This document shows positions 43,940 through 53,227 of a DNA stretch of 64,000 nt, piece after piece (position 1 is the stretch's first letter; every line of letters begins with the position of its first letter). The position numbers were made by a program, and so were the translations under genes. Where the stretch lies: contig NZ_FOSR01000003.1 in NCBI RefSeq assembly GCF_900114325.1, positions 186,001 to 250,000 on the forward strand, read 5' to 3'. This DNA comes from Rhodanobacter glycinis. GTDB taxonomy: Bacteria; Pseudomonadota; Gammaproteobacteria; Xanthomonadales; Rhodanobacteraceae. Below the pieces are notes generated by a model. It was given only the letters and a program-made list of their open reading frames with translations. It ran no database searches and was not told the origin of the DNA.

Positions 43940-44635
43940 TCAGACGCGACGGTAAAGCAGATCCCACACCCCGTGACCCAACTTCAATCCGCGCCGTTCG
44001 AAGTGGGTTTCGATACGCCAGGCGGGCTTTTCGGCGTACTCGCCGGGGGCGATGGCGTTGGACCAGGCCGGCGCGGCTTCCATCACTTCGAGCATGTGCT
44101 CGGCGTAGGCCTGCCAGTCGGTGGCCAGGTGCAGCAGGCCGCCGGGGGCCATGCGCGTGGCGAGTTGGGCGACGAACCCGGGCTGGATGATGCGGCGCTT
44201 GTTGTGGCGCTTCTTGTGCCACGGGTCGGGAAACCAGATGCGCGCTTCGGCCAGGGTGTCCGGGGCGATCTCGTTTTCCAGCACTTCCACCGCGTCGTGC
44301 CGATACAGGCGCACATTGCCGGCATCGCGCGCTGCCAGCACGTTCATCAGCCGGCCGACGCCGGGACCGTGCACTTCCACGCCGAGGTAGTCACGCGCCG
44401 GATCGTGCTCGCTGGCCCACGCCAACGCCTCGCCGTTGCCGAAACCGATTTCCATCACCAGCGGTGCGGTACGCCCGAAGCGGGTGGCGAAGTCCTGTGC
44501 ACAGCCGGTGTAATCGATGCCGAAACGGGCCCAGTGATCGTCGAAGGCGCGTTGTTGCGCGGGCGTCATGCGGCCGTCGCGCAGCACGAAGCTGCGGATG
44601 CGGCGGAGATGGTCGGGAACGGGATGGTCGGTCAT
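43940..44635 (-). CDS. trmB: tRNA (guanine-N7-)-methyltransferase TrmB
   Basis: 231-residue class I SAM methyltransferase. N-terminal [20 protein letters not shown], the SAM-binding [14 protein letters not shown] near residue 60, [16 protein letters not shown], and the TrmB-specific [21 protein letters not shown] are all present; C-terminal [20 protein letters not shown]. It forms 7-methylguanosine at position 46 of tRNA. It lies downstream of thiG in the same direction but is separated by repeats. Confidence 0.95.
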   Translation of the reverse strand: MTDHPVPDHLRRIRSFVLRDGRMTPAQQRAFDDHWARFGIDYTGCAQDFATRFGRTAPLVMEIGFGNGEALAWASEHDPARDYLGVEVHGPGVGRLMNVLAARDAGNVRLYRHDAVEVLENEIAPDTLAEARIWFPDPWHKKRHNKRRIIQPGFVAQLATRMAPGGLLHLATDWQAYAEHMLEVMEAAPAWSNAIAPGEYAEKPAWRIETHFERRGLKLGHGVWDLLYRRV

Positions 44636-44659
44636 GTCGGGCGAAAGCTATCGAGTGAG

Positions 44660-44705
44660 TCCCTCTCACTTTGGGAGAGGGTGCCGGCAGGCGGGTGAGG
44701 GTGCG
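44660..44705. repeat. Family II-like CCCTCTCA..GGGAGAGGG unit
   Basis: Short hairpin (CCCTCTCACTTTGGGAGAGG) and a GGTGAGGGTG tail upstream of trmB. Confidence 0.55.
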
Positions 44706-44758
44706 GGCGGAGCGAGTAGGTGCAGGCTTTTCGCAGCAGTGAGCGTGGTTTTTCACCG

Positions 44759-44836
44759 TTCGCCCTGAGCGTAGCGTAGCGAAGTCGAAGGGCTACCCTT
44801 CGACTTCGGCCCCTGCGGGCCTACGCTCAGGGCGAA
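44759..44836. repeat. TTCGCCCTGAGCGTA inverted repeat
   Basis: 78 bp element with TTCGCCCTGAGCGTAGCG and GCCTACGCTCAGGGCGAA ends and an inner TCGAAGGGCTACCCTTCGA hairpin. A degenerate relative interrupts the toxin remnant at 37503. Confidence 0.75.
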
Positions 44837-44881
44837 TGGCGTAGGGTGAAGTTCCTCTCCCGGCGGGAGAGGGGAGTGCGA

Positions 44882-45682
44882 TCAGCCGATGATGCCGTCG
44901 ACCGGGCTGGAGGCCGAAGCATAGCGCTTGCGCGGAATCCGCCCGGCGCGGAAGGCGGCGCGGCCAGCCTGGATCGCCAGTTTCATCGCGTGGGCCATCA
45001 GTACGGGATCTTTCGCGCCGGCGATGGCGGTGTTCATCAGCACGCCGTCGCAGCCCAGTTCCATCGCCACGGCGGCATCGGACGCGGTGCCCACGCCGGC
45101 GTCGACGATGATCGGTACCGTGGCGTTCTCCACGATTTCCAGCAGGTTGTAGCGATTCTGGATGCCCAGGCCCGAGCCGATCGGCGCGGCCAGCGGCATC
45201 ACTGCTACACAGCCGATCTGTTCCAACCGCTTGGCCAGGATCGGGTCGTCCGAGGTGTAGACCATCACGTCGAAACCGTCGGCGACCAGTTCCTCTGCCG
45301 CCTTCAGGGTTTCCACCACGTCCGGGAACAGGGTCTTCGGGTCGCCCAGCACTTCCAGCTTCACCAGCTTGTGGCCGTCCAGCAGCTCGCGCGCCAGCTT
45401 GCAGGTGCGCACGGCGTCGACCGCGTTGTAGCAACCGGCGGTATTCGGCAACAGGGTGAACTGCTCGGGCGGCAGCGCATCGAGCAGGCTGGGCTGGCTG
45501 GCGTCCTGGCCGATGTTCACGCGACGGATCGCCACCGTGACGATCTCGGCGCCCGCAGCCTGCGAGGCGGCGCGGGTTTCATCGAAATCCTTGTACTTGC
45601 CGGTGCCGGTGAGCAGGCGCGAGCCGTAGCTTTTGCCGGCGATGATCAACGGGTCGGCGATGTCGGTGGTTTTCAGGTTCAT
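44882..45682 (-). CDS. thiG: Thiazole synthase ThiG
   Basis: 266-residue TIM-barrel enzyme. [11 protein letters not shown] at the N-terminus, [76 protein letters not shown] and [14 protein letters not shown] match ThiG throughout; the catalytic Lys is in VKLEVLGD (about residue 106). It condenses 1-deoxyxylulose-5-phosphate, dehydroglycine and the ThiS thiocarboxylate into the thiazole of thiamin. Its start is 39 bp after the thiS stop, so the two are an operon. Confidence 0.96.
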   Translation of the reverse strand: MNLKTTDIADPLIIAGKSYGSRLLTGTGKYKDFDETRAASQAAGAEIVTVAIRRVNIGQDASQPSLLDALPPEQFTLLPNTAGCYNAVDAVRTCKLARELLDGHKLVKLEVLGDPKTLFPDVVETLKAAEELVADGFDVMVYTSDDPILAKRLEQIGCVAVMPLAAPIGSGLGIQNRYNLLEIVENATVPIIVDAGVGTASDAAVAMELGCDGVLMNTAIAGAKDPVLMAHAMKLAIQAGRAAFRAGRIPRKRYASASSPVDGIIG

Positions 45683-45721
45683 GGCGTGGCCGGAATGTGG
45701 GGGAAAGGGCGAAGCGTGCGG

Positions 45722-45922
45722 TCAGCCGCCGCCGATGGCGTGGACGATTTCCACCTCATCGCCTTCGGCCAGCGCGTGCTCGGCATGGCGGCTGCGCGGA
45801 ATGATCTCGCGGTTCACTTCCACCGCCACGCGACGACCGGCGTAACCGGCTTCATCGAGCAGGTGGGCGATGGTGATCGAGGCCGTGCAATCGCGCGGCT
45901 GGCCATTGAGCGTGATATGCAT
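45722..45922 (-). CDS. thiS: Sulfur carrier protein ThiS
   Basis: 66-residue ubiquitin-like protein beginning MHITLNGQPRDC and ending EIVHAIGGG; the C-terminal Gly-Gly is the site of thiocarboxylate formation. VAVEVNREIIPRSRH is the usual central ThiS block. The start at 45922 is set by the family's length. First gene of thiS-thiG. No thiamin-pyrophosphate riboswitch elements are evident upstream. Confidence 0.93.
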   Translation of the reverse strand: MHITLNGQPRDCTASITIAHLLDEAGYAGRRVAVEVNREIIPRSRHAEHALAEGDEVEIVHAIGGG

Positions 45923-46042
45923 CCGCCTATTGTAGCGGTTGTGCCCGGGGCTGTTGGGAGCGGCCCGGCCTTGGCGCCAGGATGATGGAACGTATCGAAA
46001 GTCAATTTGTCCGGATGTTTCATAGTCCGTCGCGCGGAGGAG

Positions 46043-46117
46043 GTAGGAGCGCACCTTGTGCGCGATGCTCTCGGTAGCACACTGCGAAAAAGCATCGCGC
46101 ACAGGGTGCGCTCCTAC
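46043..46117. repeat. Family I inverted repeat (copy 6)
   Basis: 75 bp hairpin (left arm GTAGGAGCGCACCTTGTGCG) between thiS and the DUF6600 gene. Confidence 0.85.
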
Positions 46118-46138
46118 AGTGGCGTCGAAACGGCTGTT

Positions 46139-48289
46139 TCAGTGCTGCCGATCGTCGCCCGGGTGGTATGCCGGTGCGTGCCCGCCATATCCGCGGCTGG
46201 GCGCCGAATGGGCTTGGGGTGCACGCCGTTCCGGTTCTACCCGCGGTGGCTGGCGGAAGGCTGGCGCGCGGTAATCCGGGTGCGGTGCACTGTTGTAGCT
46301 GCGCTGGGGGATGTTGTTGTATGAGCGTGGGGCTGCGTTGTTGTAGCTGCGCGGCATCGCGTCGACATGTGTGCGGTAGGTGGCTGGAGGCGCGCGTTCG
46401 TCGCGCATGCGCCGGGCTGCTTCGAAGCGCGCGGCGGATTCACGGGCGCCGGTGTCGCGCGGCAGGGATTGCACGCGTTCGAAACGCGGTTCCGGCGGCA
46501 GCGCGCCCACGGGATGCTGCGTTTCCCGTGATGGCTCCGATCCGCGACCCACAAAACTCACGCCGGGACGTTGCACGTATTCGCGACGCGTGTCCCGGTG
46601 TTGCTGCGCGAAGCGGGCAGAAGGAAGCTCGCCGGTGCGTTGCAGGTCATGCGCGGTGATGAGGCGCGGCGGCGTTGGCAGGGTCGCCGGGTGGTTGCCG
46701 CCGTAGGCACGCACGTTGCTGCGCGGCGTGGTGGGTGGTACGTCCGGACGGGCAATCCCGGCGGACACGCGGTAGTCCGGGTGCGCCACGTTGTAGCGTC
46801 CGGCACGGACAAAGCGCTCGTCGTCTGGTGCATGGCGCATCACCACGGGGCGACGGAAGCCGGCCGTGGGCAGTGAGCGCAGGCGTGGGTTGCGCGACGA
46901 CAGTGGATTGACCGGCACGGGCTTCACGCGAACCCCGCGGGCTTCGATCGGCGCATGGGCCAGGCGACGGGGGTCGACATGCAGCAGATGCCGATGCACG
47001 TCGTGCGCCTCGGCGAAGCTGCGTTCGGGAACGGCGGTGAAGCCGTGCGGGTGATGGTGGGCGTAGTCCATGCCGGGGGAGGTACGGCCGCGTTGGAAGT
47101 CGCCGTAATGGCGTTCGATGCGGCCGGCGATGTCGTGCGGGCTGTGCCCGTGGCGATCGCGCAGGTCGGCGATGTTGACGCGCGAGTAATAGCCGCGGCT
47201 GGCGTGGTACCACGGGTTGAAGATCTCGCCCGGACCGAGCGGAAACCAGCCCACCGGTGCACCCAGGCCCACCGATACGCCCCAGTGTCGTCCGCCGCCG
47301 ACGAAGGCGACCAGCGCCGGTGCATAGATCGGCCGCGCGTAACGCGGACCGGGCAGCCAGCCCCATGCGCCGCGGATATAGGCCCAGCGGCCGTAGTGGA
47401 ACGGCGCGAAGCCCCACGGTGCGTCATCCACCCAGGTCCAGCCCCATGGCGTGATCCACACCCAGTGGCCGAACCGGTACGGCGCCCAGCCGGCGACGAC
47501 ATGGGCGGGGTACCACACCTCGCCATACTCGGGGTCGTCGTTCCAGTCGCCGTAGTTGTCCAGGTCTTCGGCGCCCACCACTTCGGTGGAGACGTAGCGC
47601 GGCGTCATCGCGTCGGTGTAGCGGCGGTCGCGGTCGCTGCACCAGGCATCGAACGCGTCGTTGCCGCCCACGTCGGTGATTCCCACGTCGCTCAGCGACG
47701 CGTCGTCGAACTGGTAGCTGCGCCCGGCGATCACGTCCTGCTGTGCGTTGTTCTGGCCGAACACCACCGCGTTGCCGTTGAAGGCGGTGACCGTGGTGGA
47801 GCGGCCATCGGCGCCGATATCCACGCGGAACGAGCCCGGCTGATCCATCACCAGCGCCACCGTGGGCGTGTCGATCTCGTAGCTCTGGCCGTTGGCGAGG
47901 CTGCGCACGCTGAGCTCCAGCGTGCCCTGGGTCAGCTCGAACTGGCCAAGCTGCCCGTTCAGGGCGAGCAGGCCCAGGTCGGTATCGCCATCGACGTGCA
48001 GCATGGCGCCGCCCAGTTCCAGCTCGGCACGCGCATCGGCACCGCTGGAAAGCTGGTCACCGTCGGTCAGCGGGCGGTTGACGTCGGCATCGCTCCAGTC
48101 ATGCGCACCGGCCGGCAGTACGCCGACATCCCCGGCCAGGTAGGACAGGCGCGCCACCCGTGTGGGCGGGTCGACGGCGGTGGTGTCGGTGGTTTGGGAC
48201 CACGCGGTGGCGGTCAGGCTCAGCAGCAAAAGCAGCGCGGTTACGCGCCAGCGGCGAAGTGATGGGGGCAGGCTGGTGGGCATGCGCAT
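46139..48289 (-). CDS. DUF6600-type secreted protein with FecR-like and YXW-rich regions
   Basis: 716-residue protein. A signal peptide (VTALLLLLSLTATAWSQ) is followed by a FecR-like beta domain at about 35-215 (RVARLSYLAGDVGVLPAG, GTLELSVRSLANGQSYEIDTP). A Trp/Tyr/His-rich DUF6600 region comes next at about 240-400 (YGEVWYPAHVVAGWAPYRFG, WVWITPWGWTWVDDAPWGFA). The tail of about 300 residues is disordered, rich in R, P and H, and ends in SYNN repeats. Such proteins are common in Xanthomonadales and of unknown, probably envelope, function. Start at 48289 (GAGGA upstream); ATG at 48283 is possible. Confidence 0.85.
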   Translation of the reverse strand: MRMPTSLPPSLRRWRVTALLLLLSLTATAWSQTTDTTAVDPPTRVARLSYLAGDVGVLPAGAHDWSDADVNRPLTDGDQLSSGADARAELELGGAMLHVDGDTDLGLLALNGQLGQFELTQGTLELSVRSLANGQSYEIDTPTVALVMDQPGSFRVDIGADGRSTTVTAFNGNAVVFGQNNAQQDVIAGRSYQFDDASLSDVGITDVGGNDAFDAWCSDRDRRYTDAMTPRYVSTEVVGAEDLDNYGDWNDDPEYGEVWYPAHVVAGWAPYRFGHWVWITPWGWTWVDDAPWGFAPFHYGRWAYIRGAWGWLPGPRYARPIYAPALVAFVGGGRHWGVSVGLGAPVGWFPLGPGEIFNPWYHASRGYYSRVNIADLRDRHGHSPHDIAGRIERHYGDFQRGRTSPGMDYAHHHPHGFTAVPERSFAEAHDVHRHLLHVDPRRLAHAPIEARGVRVKPVPVNPLSSRNPRLRSLPTAGFRRPVVMRHAPDDERFVRAGRYNVAHPDYRVSAGIARPDVPPTTPRSNVRAYGGNHPATLPTPPRLITAHDLQRTGELPSARFAQQHRDTRREYVQRPGVSFVGRGSEPSRETQHPVGALPPEPRFERVQSLPRDTGARESAARFEAARRMRDERAPPATYRTHVDAMPRSYNNAAPRSYNNIPQRSYNSAPHPDYRAPAFRQPPRVEPERRAPQAHSAPSRGYGGHAPAYHPGDDRQH

Positions 48290-48624
48290 GACATCCTCTT
48301 CTTGCGGGAGCGCGCGGGGACGCGCTTTCGTGAGTCCTGCCCCCGGAACAACGTGCGAATGGCCATGACGATGACAGCGGGCGAGGTGGCGGGCAAGGCC
48401 ATCGATGAGTCGGTTTCGGCCGGATTCATGCGTGGCTGCGACGCCTGAAGGACCCCGGAAGCCACCGTCGTCCAACGAACCTCGCCAGCCGAACCGCCGC
48501 TCAGTACGGAACTCCTCGACTCCGGGCCATTGAAATCAATGGTGCTGGATTGCTGCCTTCGCAGGAATGACGAGCGACCGGGATTCCAAAACCTGCCGAT
48601 CCCGGGTTACCATCCGCCGGCAAC
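48290..48624. other. Intergenic region before the tRNA gene
   Basis: 335 bp containing the upstream region of the DUF6600 gene and a partial family III unit (near 48538-48582). No gene or strong promoter is recognisable. Confidence 0.4.
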
Positions 48625-48698
48625 GCGGGTGTAGCTCAATGGTAGAGCTGTAGCTTCCCAAGCTACTGACGAGGGTTCGATTCCCTTCACCCGCTCCA
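48625..48698 (+). tRNA. tRNA-Gly (anticodon CCC)
   Basis: 74 nt including an encoded CCA. Acceptor stem GCGGGTG/CACCCGC, D-arm GCTC..GAGC, anticodon arm GTAGC-TTCCCAA-GCTAC with anticodon CCC, T-arm GAGGG-TTCGATT-CCCTT and discriminator T, the usual base for tRNA-Gly. Decodes GGG. Confidence 0.97.
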
Positions 48699-48783
48699 CC
48701 ACGCTGTCCCCGCAGCTGGTTTGAACGACCGGTTCGATCCCCGTCGAACTTCCCCGAATCCTCCAAGCAACCAGCGTGTGCCG

Positions 48784-49251
48784 ATGACTGCAGGCGTGAT
48801 GACTCTTGGTTGGCGGGAGCGGGTCGGGTTGCCGCAACTTGGCATCGAGCGGCTGCGCGCCAAGCTCGACACCGGCGCGCGTTCCAGTGCGCTGCATGTG
48901 GATTCCCTTGAAACGTTCATGCGCGATGGTTCGGTCTGGCTGCGCTTTGACGTGAGCCAGGGGCGGCATGCGCAGTACGGCGTGACGTGCGAGGCACCGG
49001 CGCTGGGCCGGCGCGTGGTGACCAACAGCAGCGGCCATCGTGCCGAACGCTGGTTCATCCGCAGCCAGATCCTGCTCGCGGGGCATTGCTTCGACGCCGA
49101 GATCAGCCTGACCGACCGCCGCGGCATGCGTTTTCCGTTGCTGCTGGGGCGCACGGCACTGAATGAGCGATTCCGCGTGGACCCGGCCTTGTCCTACGTG
49201 GCGGCAACGCTCGCTCACGCCGCGGTCGCCGGGCTTTCGTCACATGCGTGA
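48784..49251 (+). CDS. rimB: RimK-associated retropepsin-like protease (RimB/COG4067)
   Basis: 155-residue protein of the COG4067 'ATP-dependent zinc protease' family, in fact aspartic-protease-like. The motif AKLDTGARSSALHVDSLETF (active Asp about residue 31) and the later FPLLLGRTALNERFRVDP are characteristic. It is encoded near rimK, as in many proteobacteria where the pair processes glutamate tails added to ribosomal protein S6 or other substrates. Starts at 48784 or 48799 are both possible; neither has a strong ribosome-binding site. An open frame extends back to the tRNA but is not protein-like. Confidence 0.87.
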   Translation: MTAGVMTLGWRERVGLPQLGIERLRAKLDTGARSSALHVDSLETFMRDGSVWLRFDVSQGRHAQYGVTCEAPALGRRVVTNSSGHRAERWFIRSQILLAGHCFDAEISLTDRRGMRFPLLLGRTALNERFRVDPALSYVAATLAHAAVAGLSSHA

Positions 49252-49331
49252 GATGACGTTGTTGCAACATTTGCCTCGGGTGCCGGGTTGTATAAGCTTG
49301 GATTTCCCCGCGGTGGCATGGAGATGGAGTC

Positions 49332-49607
49332 ATGAAACGATGGATTGTCCTGATGGCCGGCCTGGTGCTGGCGTTTTCCGCAGCGGCTGCCGACAGCGTG
49401 CGCTTCGGTTCCAGCCTGGTGGTGCTTGGCGATACCGAGGCGCATGTGCTGAAGGTGGCCGGCAAGCCCGCGATACAGAGCGATGTGCAGAACCGCTTTG
49501 GCGCGGTGGTCGCGCATCGACTGGACTACGACGAAGGCAACAAGACCATCTCCATCTACGTCGGCCAGGATGGTCGCGTGGCGAAGATCACCGAAACGTA
49601 CAACTGA
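49332..49607 (+). CDS. DUF2845 family small secreted protein
   Basis: 91-residue protein with signal peptide [20 protein letters not shown] and a compact mature domain ([40 protein letters not shown]) matching DUF2845, a periplasmic family resembling small beta-domain proteins such as SmpA/OmlA-like folds. Function unknown. GGAG stands six bases before the ATG. Located between the RimB-like protease and RimK genes, 80 and 49 bp away. Confidence 0.85.
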   Translation: MKRWIVLMAGLVLAFSAAAADSVRFGSSLVVLGDTEAHVLKVAGKPAIQSDVQNRFGAVVAHRLDYDEGNKTISIYVGQDGRVAKITETYN

Positions 49608-49656
49608 ACCGGTCGCGCTTTTTCAACGACAGCCGCGCTGGTCATCCCGGAACCCC

Positions 49657-50535
49657 ATGAAGATCGCCATTCTCTCGCGCAATGCGCGGCTGTATTCCAC
49701 GCGTCGGCTGGTGGAGGCGGCCCGTGCCCGTGACCATGTGGTACGCGTGCTCGACCCGTTGCGCTGCTACGTGCGCATCGCGCCGGAAGCGGTGCAGATG
49801 CGCTACAAGGGCAAGCCGCTGCGCGATATCGACGCGGTGATCCCGCGCATCGGCACCAACACCACGTTCTACGGCACGGCGGTATTGCGCCAGCTGGAAA
49901 TGATGGGCGTGTACACGCCCAACCCGTCCGACGCGGTGCTGCGCGCGCGCGACAAGCTGCGCAGCCTGCAGATCCTTGCCGCCCAGGGCATTGCCATGCC
50001 GGTGACGGTGTTCGGCGACAACCCCGACGACACCGACGACGTGCTGGCGATGCTGGGCGAGCCGCCGCACGTGATCAAGCTCAACGAGGGAAGCCAGGGC
50101 ACCGGCGTGGTGCTGGCGGAAAAGCGCAGCGCCTCGCAGAGCGTGGTCGAGGCGTTTCGCGGCTTGTACGCCAACTTCCTGGTGCAGGAATTCGTGGCTG
50201 AGGCGAAGGGCTGCGACCTGCGCTGTTTCGTGGTCGGCGGCAAGGTGGTCGCGGCGATGCAACGCGAGGCCAGCCCCGGCGATTTCCGCGCCAACCTGCA
50301 TCGTGGCGGCAGCGCCAGCGCGGCCGTGCTGAGCGCGGCGGAAAAACGCATCGCGGTACGTGCGGCCGGTGCGTTGGGTCTGGGTATCGCCGGCGTCGAC
50401 CTGCTGCGCTCCCATCGTGGCCCGCTGGTGCTGGAAGTGAATGCCTCGCCGGGACTCGAAGGCATCGAAGCGGCGACTGGCGTGGATGTATCCACCTGCA
50501 TCATCGAGCACCTGGAGCGGAACACGGCAAAGTGA
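49657..50535 (+). CDS. rimK: RimK-type ATP-grasp glutamate ligase
   Basis: 292-residue ATP-grasp enzyme close to E. coli RimK (300). N-terminal [46 protein letters not shown]-binding [44 protein letters not shown] and the metal-binding [15 protein letters not shown] are all visible. RimK adds glutamate residues to the C-terminus of ribosomal protein S6 and can make poly-glutamate. Works with the upstream COG4067 protease in the same direction. Confidence 0.94.
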   Translation: MKIAILSRNARLYSTRRLVEAARARDHVVRVLDPLRCYVRIAPEAVQMRYKGKPLRDIDAVIPRIGTNTTFYGTAVLRQLEMMGVYTPNPSDAVLRARDKLRSLQILAAQGIAMPVTVFGDNPDDTDDVLAMLGEPPHVIKLNEGSQGTGVVLAEKRSASQSVVEAFRGLYANFLVQEFVAEAKGCDLRCFVVGGKVVAAMQREASPGDFRANLHRGGSASAAVLSAAEKRIAVRAAGALGLGIAGVDLLRSHRGPLVLEVNASPGLEGIEAATGVDVSTCIIEHLERNTAK

Positions 50536-51011
50536 ATGTGCGGCGCTGCGCATTTCGAGAGGTTTCATGAACACTGTGCGACCGCGTATGGATGGGATTA
50601 ACTGCCGCGTAACCCTGCCACCCCTATAAAGACCCCACTGTTTTTTGCTGGACACTTCAACCGCAAGGCTACGGTGGCAGCAGATGACGGTATCGGGGCA
50701 AGTAGCTTCAGCCCGGGCAGGGTGGCCGCAAGGTCATGCGCCCGGGCTTTTTTATGCTGTCGGGTGGATCGCGGCCGAAACCGGCCATGCAATGTCCTTT
50801 GCAGGGGCGCACCCTGTGCGCGAAAGGCTTCTCGCGATACCCGGCCAAGAGCCTTCGCGCACAGGGTGCGCTCCTGCAAAAGAGCTGGGTGAGGCGGTTT
50901 CGGCCGCGATTCACCACGATGCATTCAGCTTTACCGCTTACGTCGGTGCGGCACACCGTTTAAGCTTGAGCTTCCGCCGGACTGTGTGCCGGCAGCGTAG
51001 CGGAGTGACGC
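50536..51011. other. Intergenic region upstream of the two-component system
   Basis: 476 bp with a family I copy (50801-50877) enclosed in an outer inverted repeat (GATCGCGGCCGAAACCGG near 50767 and CGGTTTCGGCCGCGATTCAC near 50893). The response-regulator promoter must lie after about 50920, but no clear boxes are seen. Confidence 0.5.
50801..50877. repeat. Family I inverted repeat (copy 7)
   Basis: 77 bp hairpin with GCAGGGGCGCACCCTGTGCG and GGGTGCGCTCCTGC ends, embedded in a larger inverted repeat. Confidence 0.8.
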
Positions 51012-51698
51012 ATGCGCGTTCTGGTGATTGAAGACAACAGCGATATCGCGACGAACATCGGCGATTATCTGGAAGACCGCGGCCATGTGGTGGATTTCGC
51101 CGGCGATGGCGTGACCGGCCTGCATCTTGCCGTGGTGCACGATTTCGACGTGATCGTGCTGGATCTGACCCTGCCCGGCATGGACGGCCTGGACGTGGCG
51201 CGCAAGCTGCGCCACGAGGCGCACAAGCAGACCCCGGTGCTGATGCTGACCGCGCGCGACGCACTGGAACAGAAGCTCACCGGCTTCGAATCCGGTGCCG
51301 ACGATTACATGACCAAGCCGTTCGCGCTGCAGGAACTGGCCGCGCGGCTGGAAGTGCTGGCGCGCCGCGGCAAGGGCCCGCAGAGCCGGGTGCTGAAGGT
51401 GTCCGACCTGACCTACAACCTCGACACGCTCACCGTGAACCGCGATGGCAAGTCGATCCAGCTCAACCCGATCGGCCTGAAACTGCTGCAGGCGCTGATG
51501 GAAGCCAGCCCCTCGGTGGTGACACGACAGGATCTGGAGCAGAAGGTGTGGGGCGAGGAACTGCCCGACAGCGACTCCCTGCGCGTACACATCCACGGCC
51601 TGCGCGCCGCGATCGACAAGCCGTTCGACAAGCCGCTGATCCACACGCGGCACGGCATCGGCTACCGCATGGTCGATCCGGATGCAGTCCAGGCGTAA
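51012..51698 (+). CDS. OmpR/PhoP-type response regulator
   Basis: 228-residue regulator. The receiver domain has acidic pocket E7/D8, phospho-acceptor D51 (VIVLDLTLPGMDG), conserved Thr (LMLTARD) and Lys (YMTKPFA). The winged-helix DNA-binding domain (about 130-222) has LNPIGLKLLQALMEASPSVVTR, WGEELPDSDSLRVHIHGLRAAID and the terminal HTRHGIGYRMV. Co-transcribed with the histidine kinase, whose start overlaps it by 17 bp. Target genes unknown. Confidence 0.93.
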   Translation: MRVLVIEDNSDIATNIGDYLEDRGHVVDFAGDGVTGLHLAVVHDFDVIVLDLTLPGMDGLDVARKLRHEAHKQTPVLMLTARDALEQKLTGFESGADDYMTKPFALQELAARLEVLARRGKGPQSRVLKVSDLTYNLDTLTVNRDGKSIQLNPIGLKLLQALMEASPSVVTRQDLEQKVWGEELPDSDSLRVHIHGLRAAIDKPFDKPLIHTRHGIGYRMVDPDAVQA

Positions 51699-52965
51699 GC
51701 TGCGGTTTCGCCTCGTCGTTTCCTTCGCGCTGTTCGGCTTCGGCCTCAGCGCGTTGTTTGCCGTGGCTGCGCTGAACATTCGTTCGCGCGTCGAGGATCA
51801 ATTGGTCAGCAACAGCCTGCAGAATGAGGTGGACAACCTCAATGCGCAGGTTCGTGCCGATCCGACCAGACCGCCTCATTTCGACATCATCAAGGCTTGG
51901 TCGTGGAGCGAGCGGACGATCTACAAGGCACCACTGAACTGGCAAAACCTGGCGACTGGCGTTCATGACATCACTGAGACGGATGCTGACGGTCACACCA
52001 AGCGCTACAAGTTGGCTGTCGAGCGGAAGGGTGGTGTCATCAGCTTTCTGCGCTACGACGTATCCCGCGATGAACTGGGCAAACGGCAACTTCTGATCAG
52101 TGTCATCGCGGCGGTATTCCTGTTTGGCCTGCTCTCGCTGGCGATCGGCCTATGGCTGTCGCGCAAGGTGCTCAAACCGGTGACCCAACTGGCGCAGCGC
52201 CTGCGTGACTTCCGCAAGGCCGGCAAGGCCGAGCCGCTGGCGGCGAACTTCGCCGACGACGAAGTGGGCGAACTGGCGCTGGCGCTGGACGAATACGCCG
52301 CGCGGCTCACCGCGATGGTCGAGCGCGACCGCGAATTCAACTCCGACGTCAGCCATGAATTGCGCACACCGCTGGCGGTGGTCGCCAGTACCACCGAATT
52401 GCTGCAGGGTTCGCCCGACCTGACGCCCAAGCTCGCCGAACGCCTCAAGCGCATCGAGCGCGCCTCGCGCCAGGCCACCGAGCTGATCGAGGCGCTGCTG
52501 CTGCTTTCCCGCGCCGAACGCCGCGGCCCCACCCGCGGCGAAACCACCGAGGTCGGCAAGGTCGCCGCCGACGTGATCGAAAGCCAGCGCCCGCAGCTGC
52601 GCGGCAAACCGGTGGAAATCGAGTTGGCGATGAACGAGCCGGTGAGCGTCAACGCCCCGGCCTCGGTGCTGTCAGTGGCGCTGACCAACCTGATCGGCAA
52701 CGCCATCAAATACACGCTGGAAGGCACCGTGCGCGTGGAAGTGGGGAAAGGCCGCATCGAAGTGATCGACACCGGCCCCGGCATCAAGCCCGAAGATGCC
52801 GAACGCCTGTTCCAGCGCGGCGTGCGCGGCGAAGGCGCCGGCGGCAGCGGTGCCGGGCTCGGCCTGGCCATCGTGCGCCGCCTGTGCGACCTCTACGGCT
52901 GGAACGTATCGATGCGCCCACGCGGCGACGCCAACGGCGCCATTGCGAGCATCGTGTTTGACTGA
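51682..52965 (+). CDS. Sensor histidine kinase
   Basis: 427-residue membrane kinase. First membrane segment about residues 11-32 (VVSFALFGFGLSALFAVAALN), periplasmic sensor to about 135, second segment about 137-156 (LISVIAAVFLFGLLSLAIGLWL), a HAMP-like linker, phospho-acceptor His in SDVSHELRTPLAVVAS (about residue 225), and ATPase boxes NLIGNAIKYT, VIDTGPGI and GSGAGLGLAIVRRLCDLYG. Architecture fits EnvZ/PhoQ-type kinases; the signal is unknown. No other gene shares the operon downstream. Confidence 0.93.
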   Translation: MQSRRKLRFRLVVSFALFGFGLSALFAVAALNIRSRVEDQLVSNSLQNEVDNLNAQVRADPTRPPHFDIIKAWSWSERTIYKAPLNWQNLATGVHDITETDADGHTKRYKLAVERKGGVISFLRYDVSRDELGKRQLLISVIAAVFLFGLLSLAIGLWLSRKVLKPVTQLAQRLRDFRKAGKAEPLAANFADDEVGELALALDEYAARLTAMVERDREFNSDVSHELRTPLAVVASTTELLQGSPDLTPKLAERLKRIERASRQATELIEALLLLSRAERRGPTRGETTEVGKVAADVIESQRPQLRGKPVEIELAMNEPVSVNAPASVLSVALTNLIGNAIKYTLEGTVRVEVGKGRIEVIDTGPGIKPEDAERLFQRGVRGEGAGGSGAGLGLAIVRRLCDLYGWNVSMRPRGDANGAIASIVFD

Positions 52966-53080
52966 GAGTCTGTTCACGACCTTGTCCTTGCAGGTGCTCC
53001 ACCTTGTGGCTGAAACCGCTCCTGCCGTGGAGCGATGAGGGCATGCGGGCGCGCTAAACGAGATCGTGGACACCAGTTTT

Positions 53081-53191
53081 CTCCCTCCCCTGCATGCAGG
53101 GGAGGGTTGGGGTGGGGTGCTCTTGCTTGATCTTTCCGTTAGCCCGGGTCACGCCCTCCCGCCCCCTGCATGCGCAAGGGGCGGGACCGAA
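53081..53191. repeat. Family II repeat
   Basis: CTCCCTCCCCTGCATGCAGG / GGAGGGTTGGGGTGGGG followed by an inverted CCCGCCCCCTGCATGCG unit, between convergent hk and res. Confidence 0.7.
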
Positions 53192-53227
53192 CGGGGGCCG
53201 CACTCGACGATGTTGGCGTGGCAGGTG

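Noticed and set aside
45923-46042. Thiamin-pyrophosphate riboswitch upstream of thiS
   Set aside because: No THI-box sequence elements were recognised in the short upstream region.
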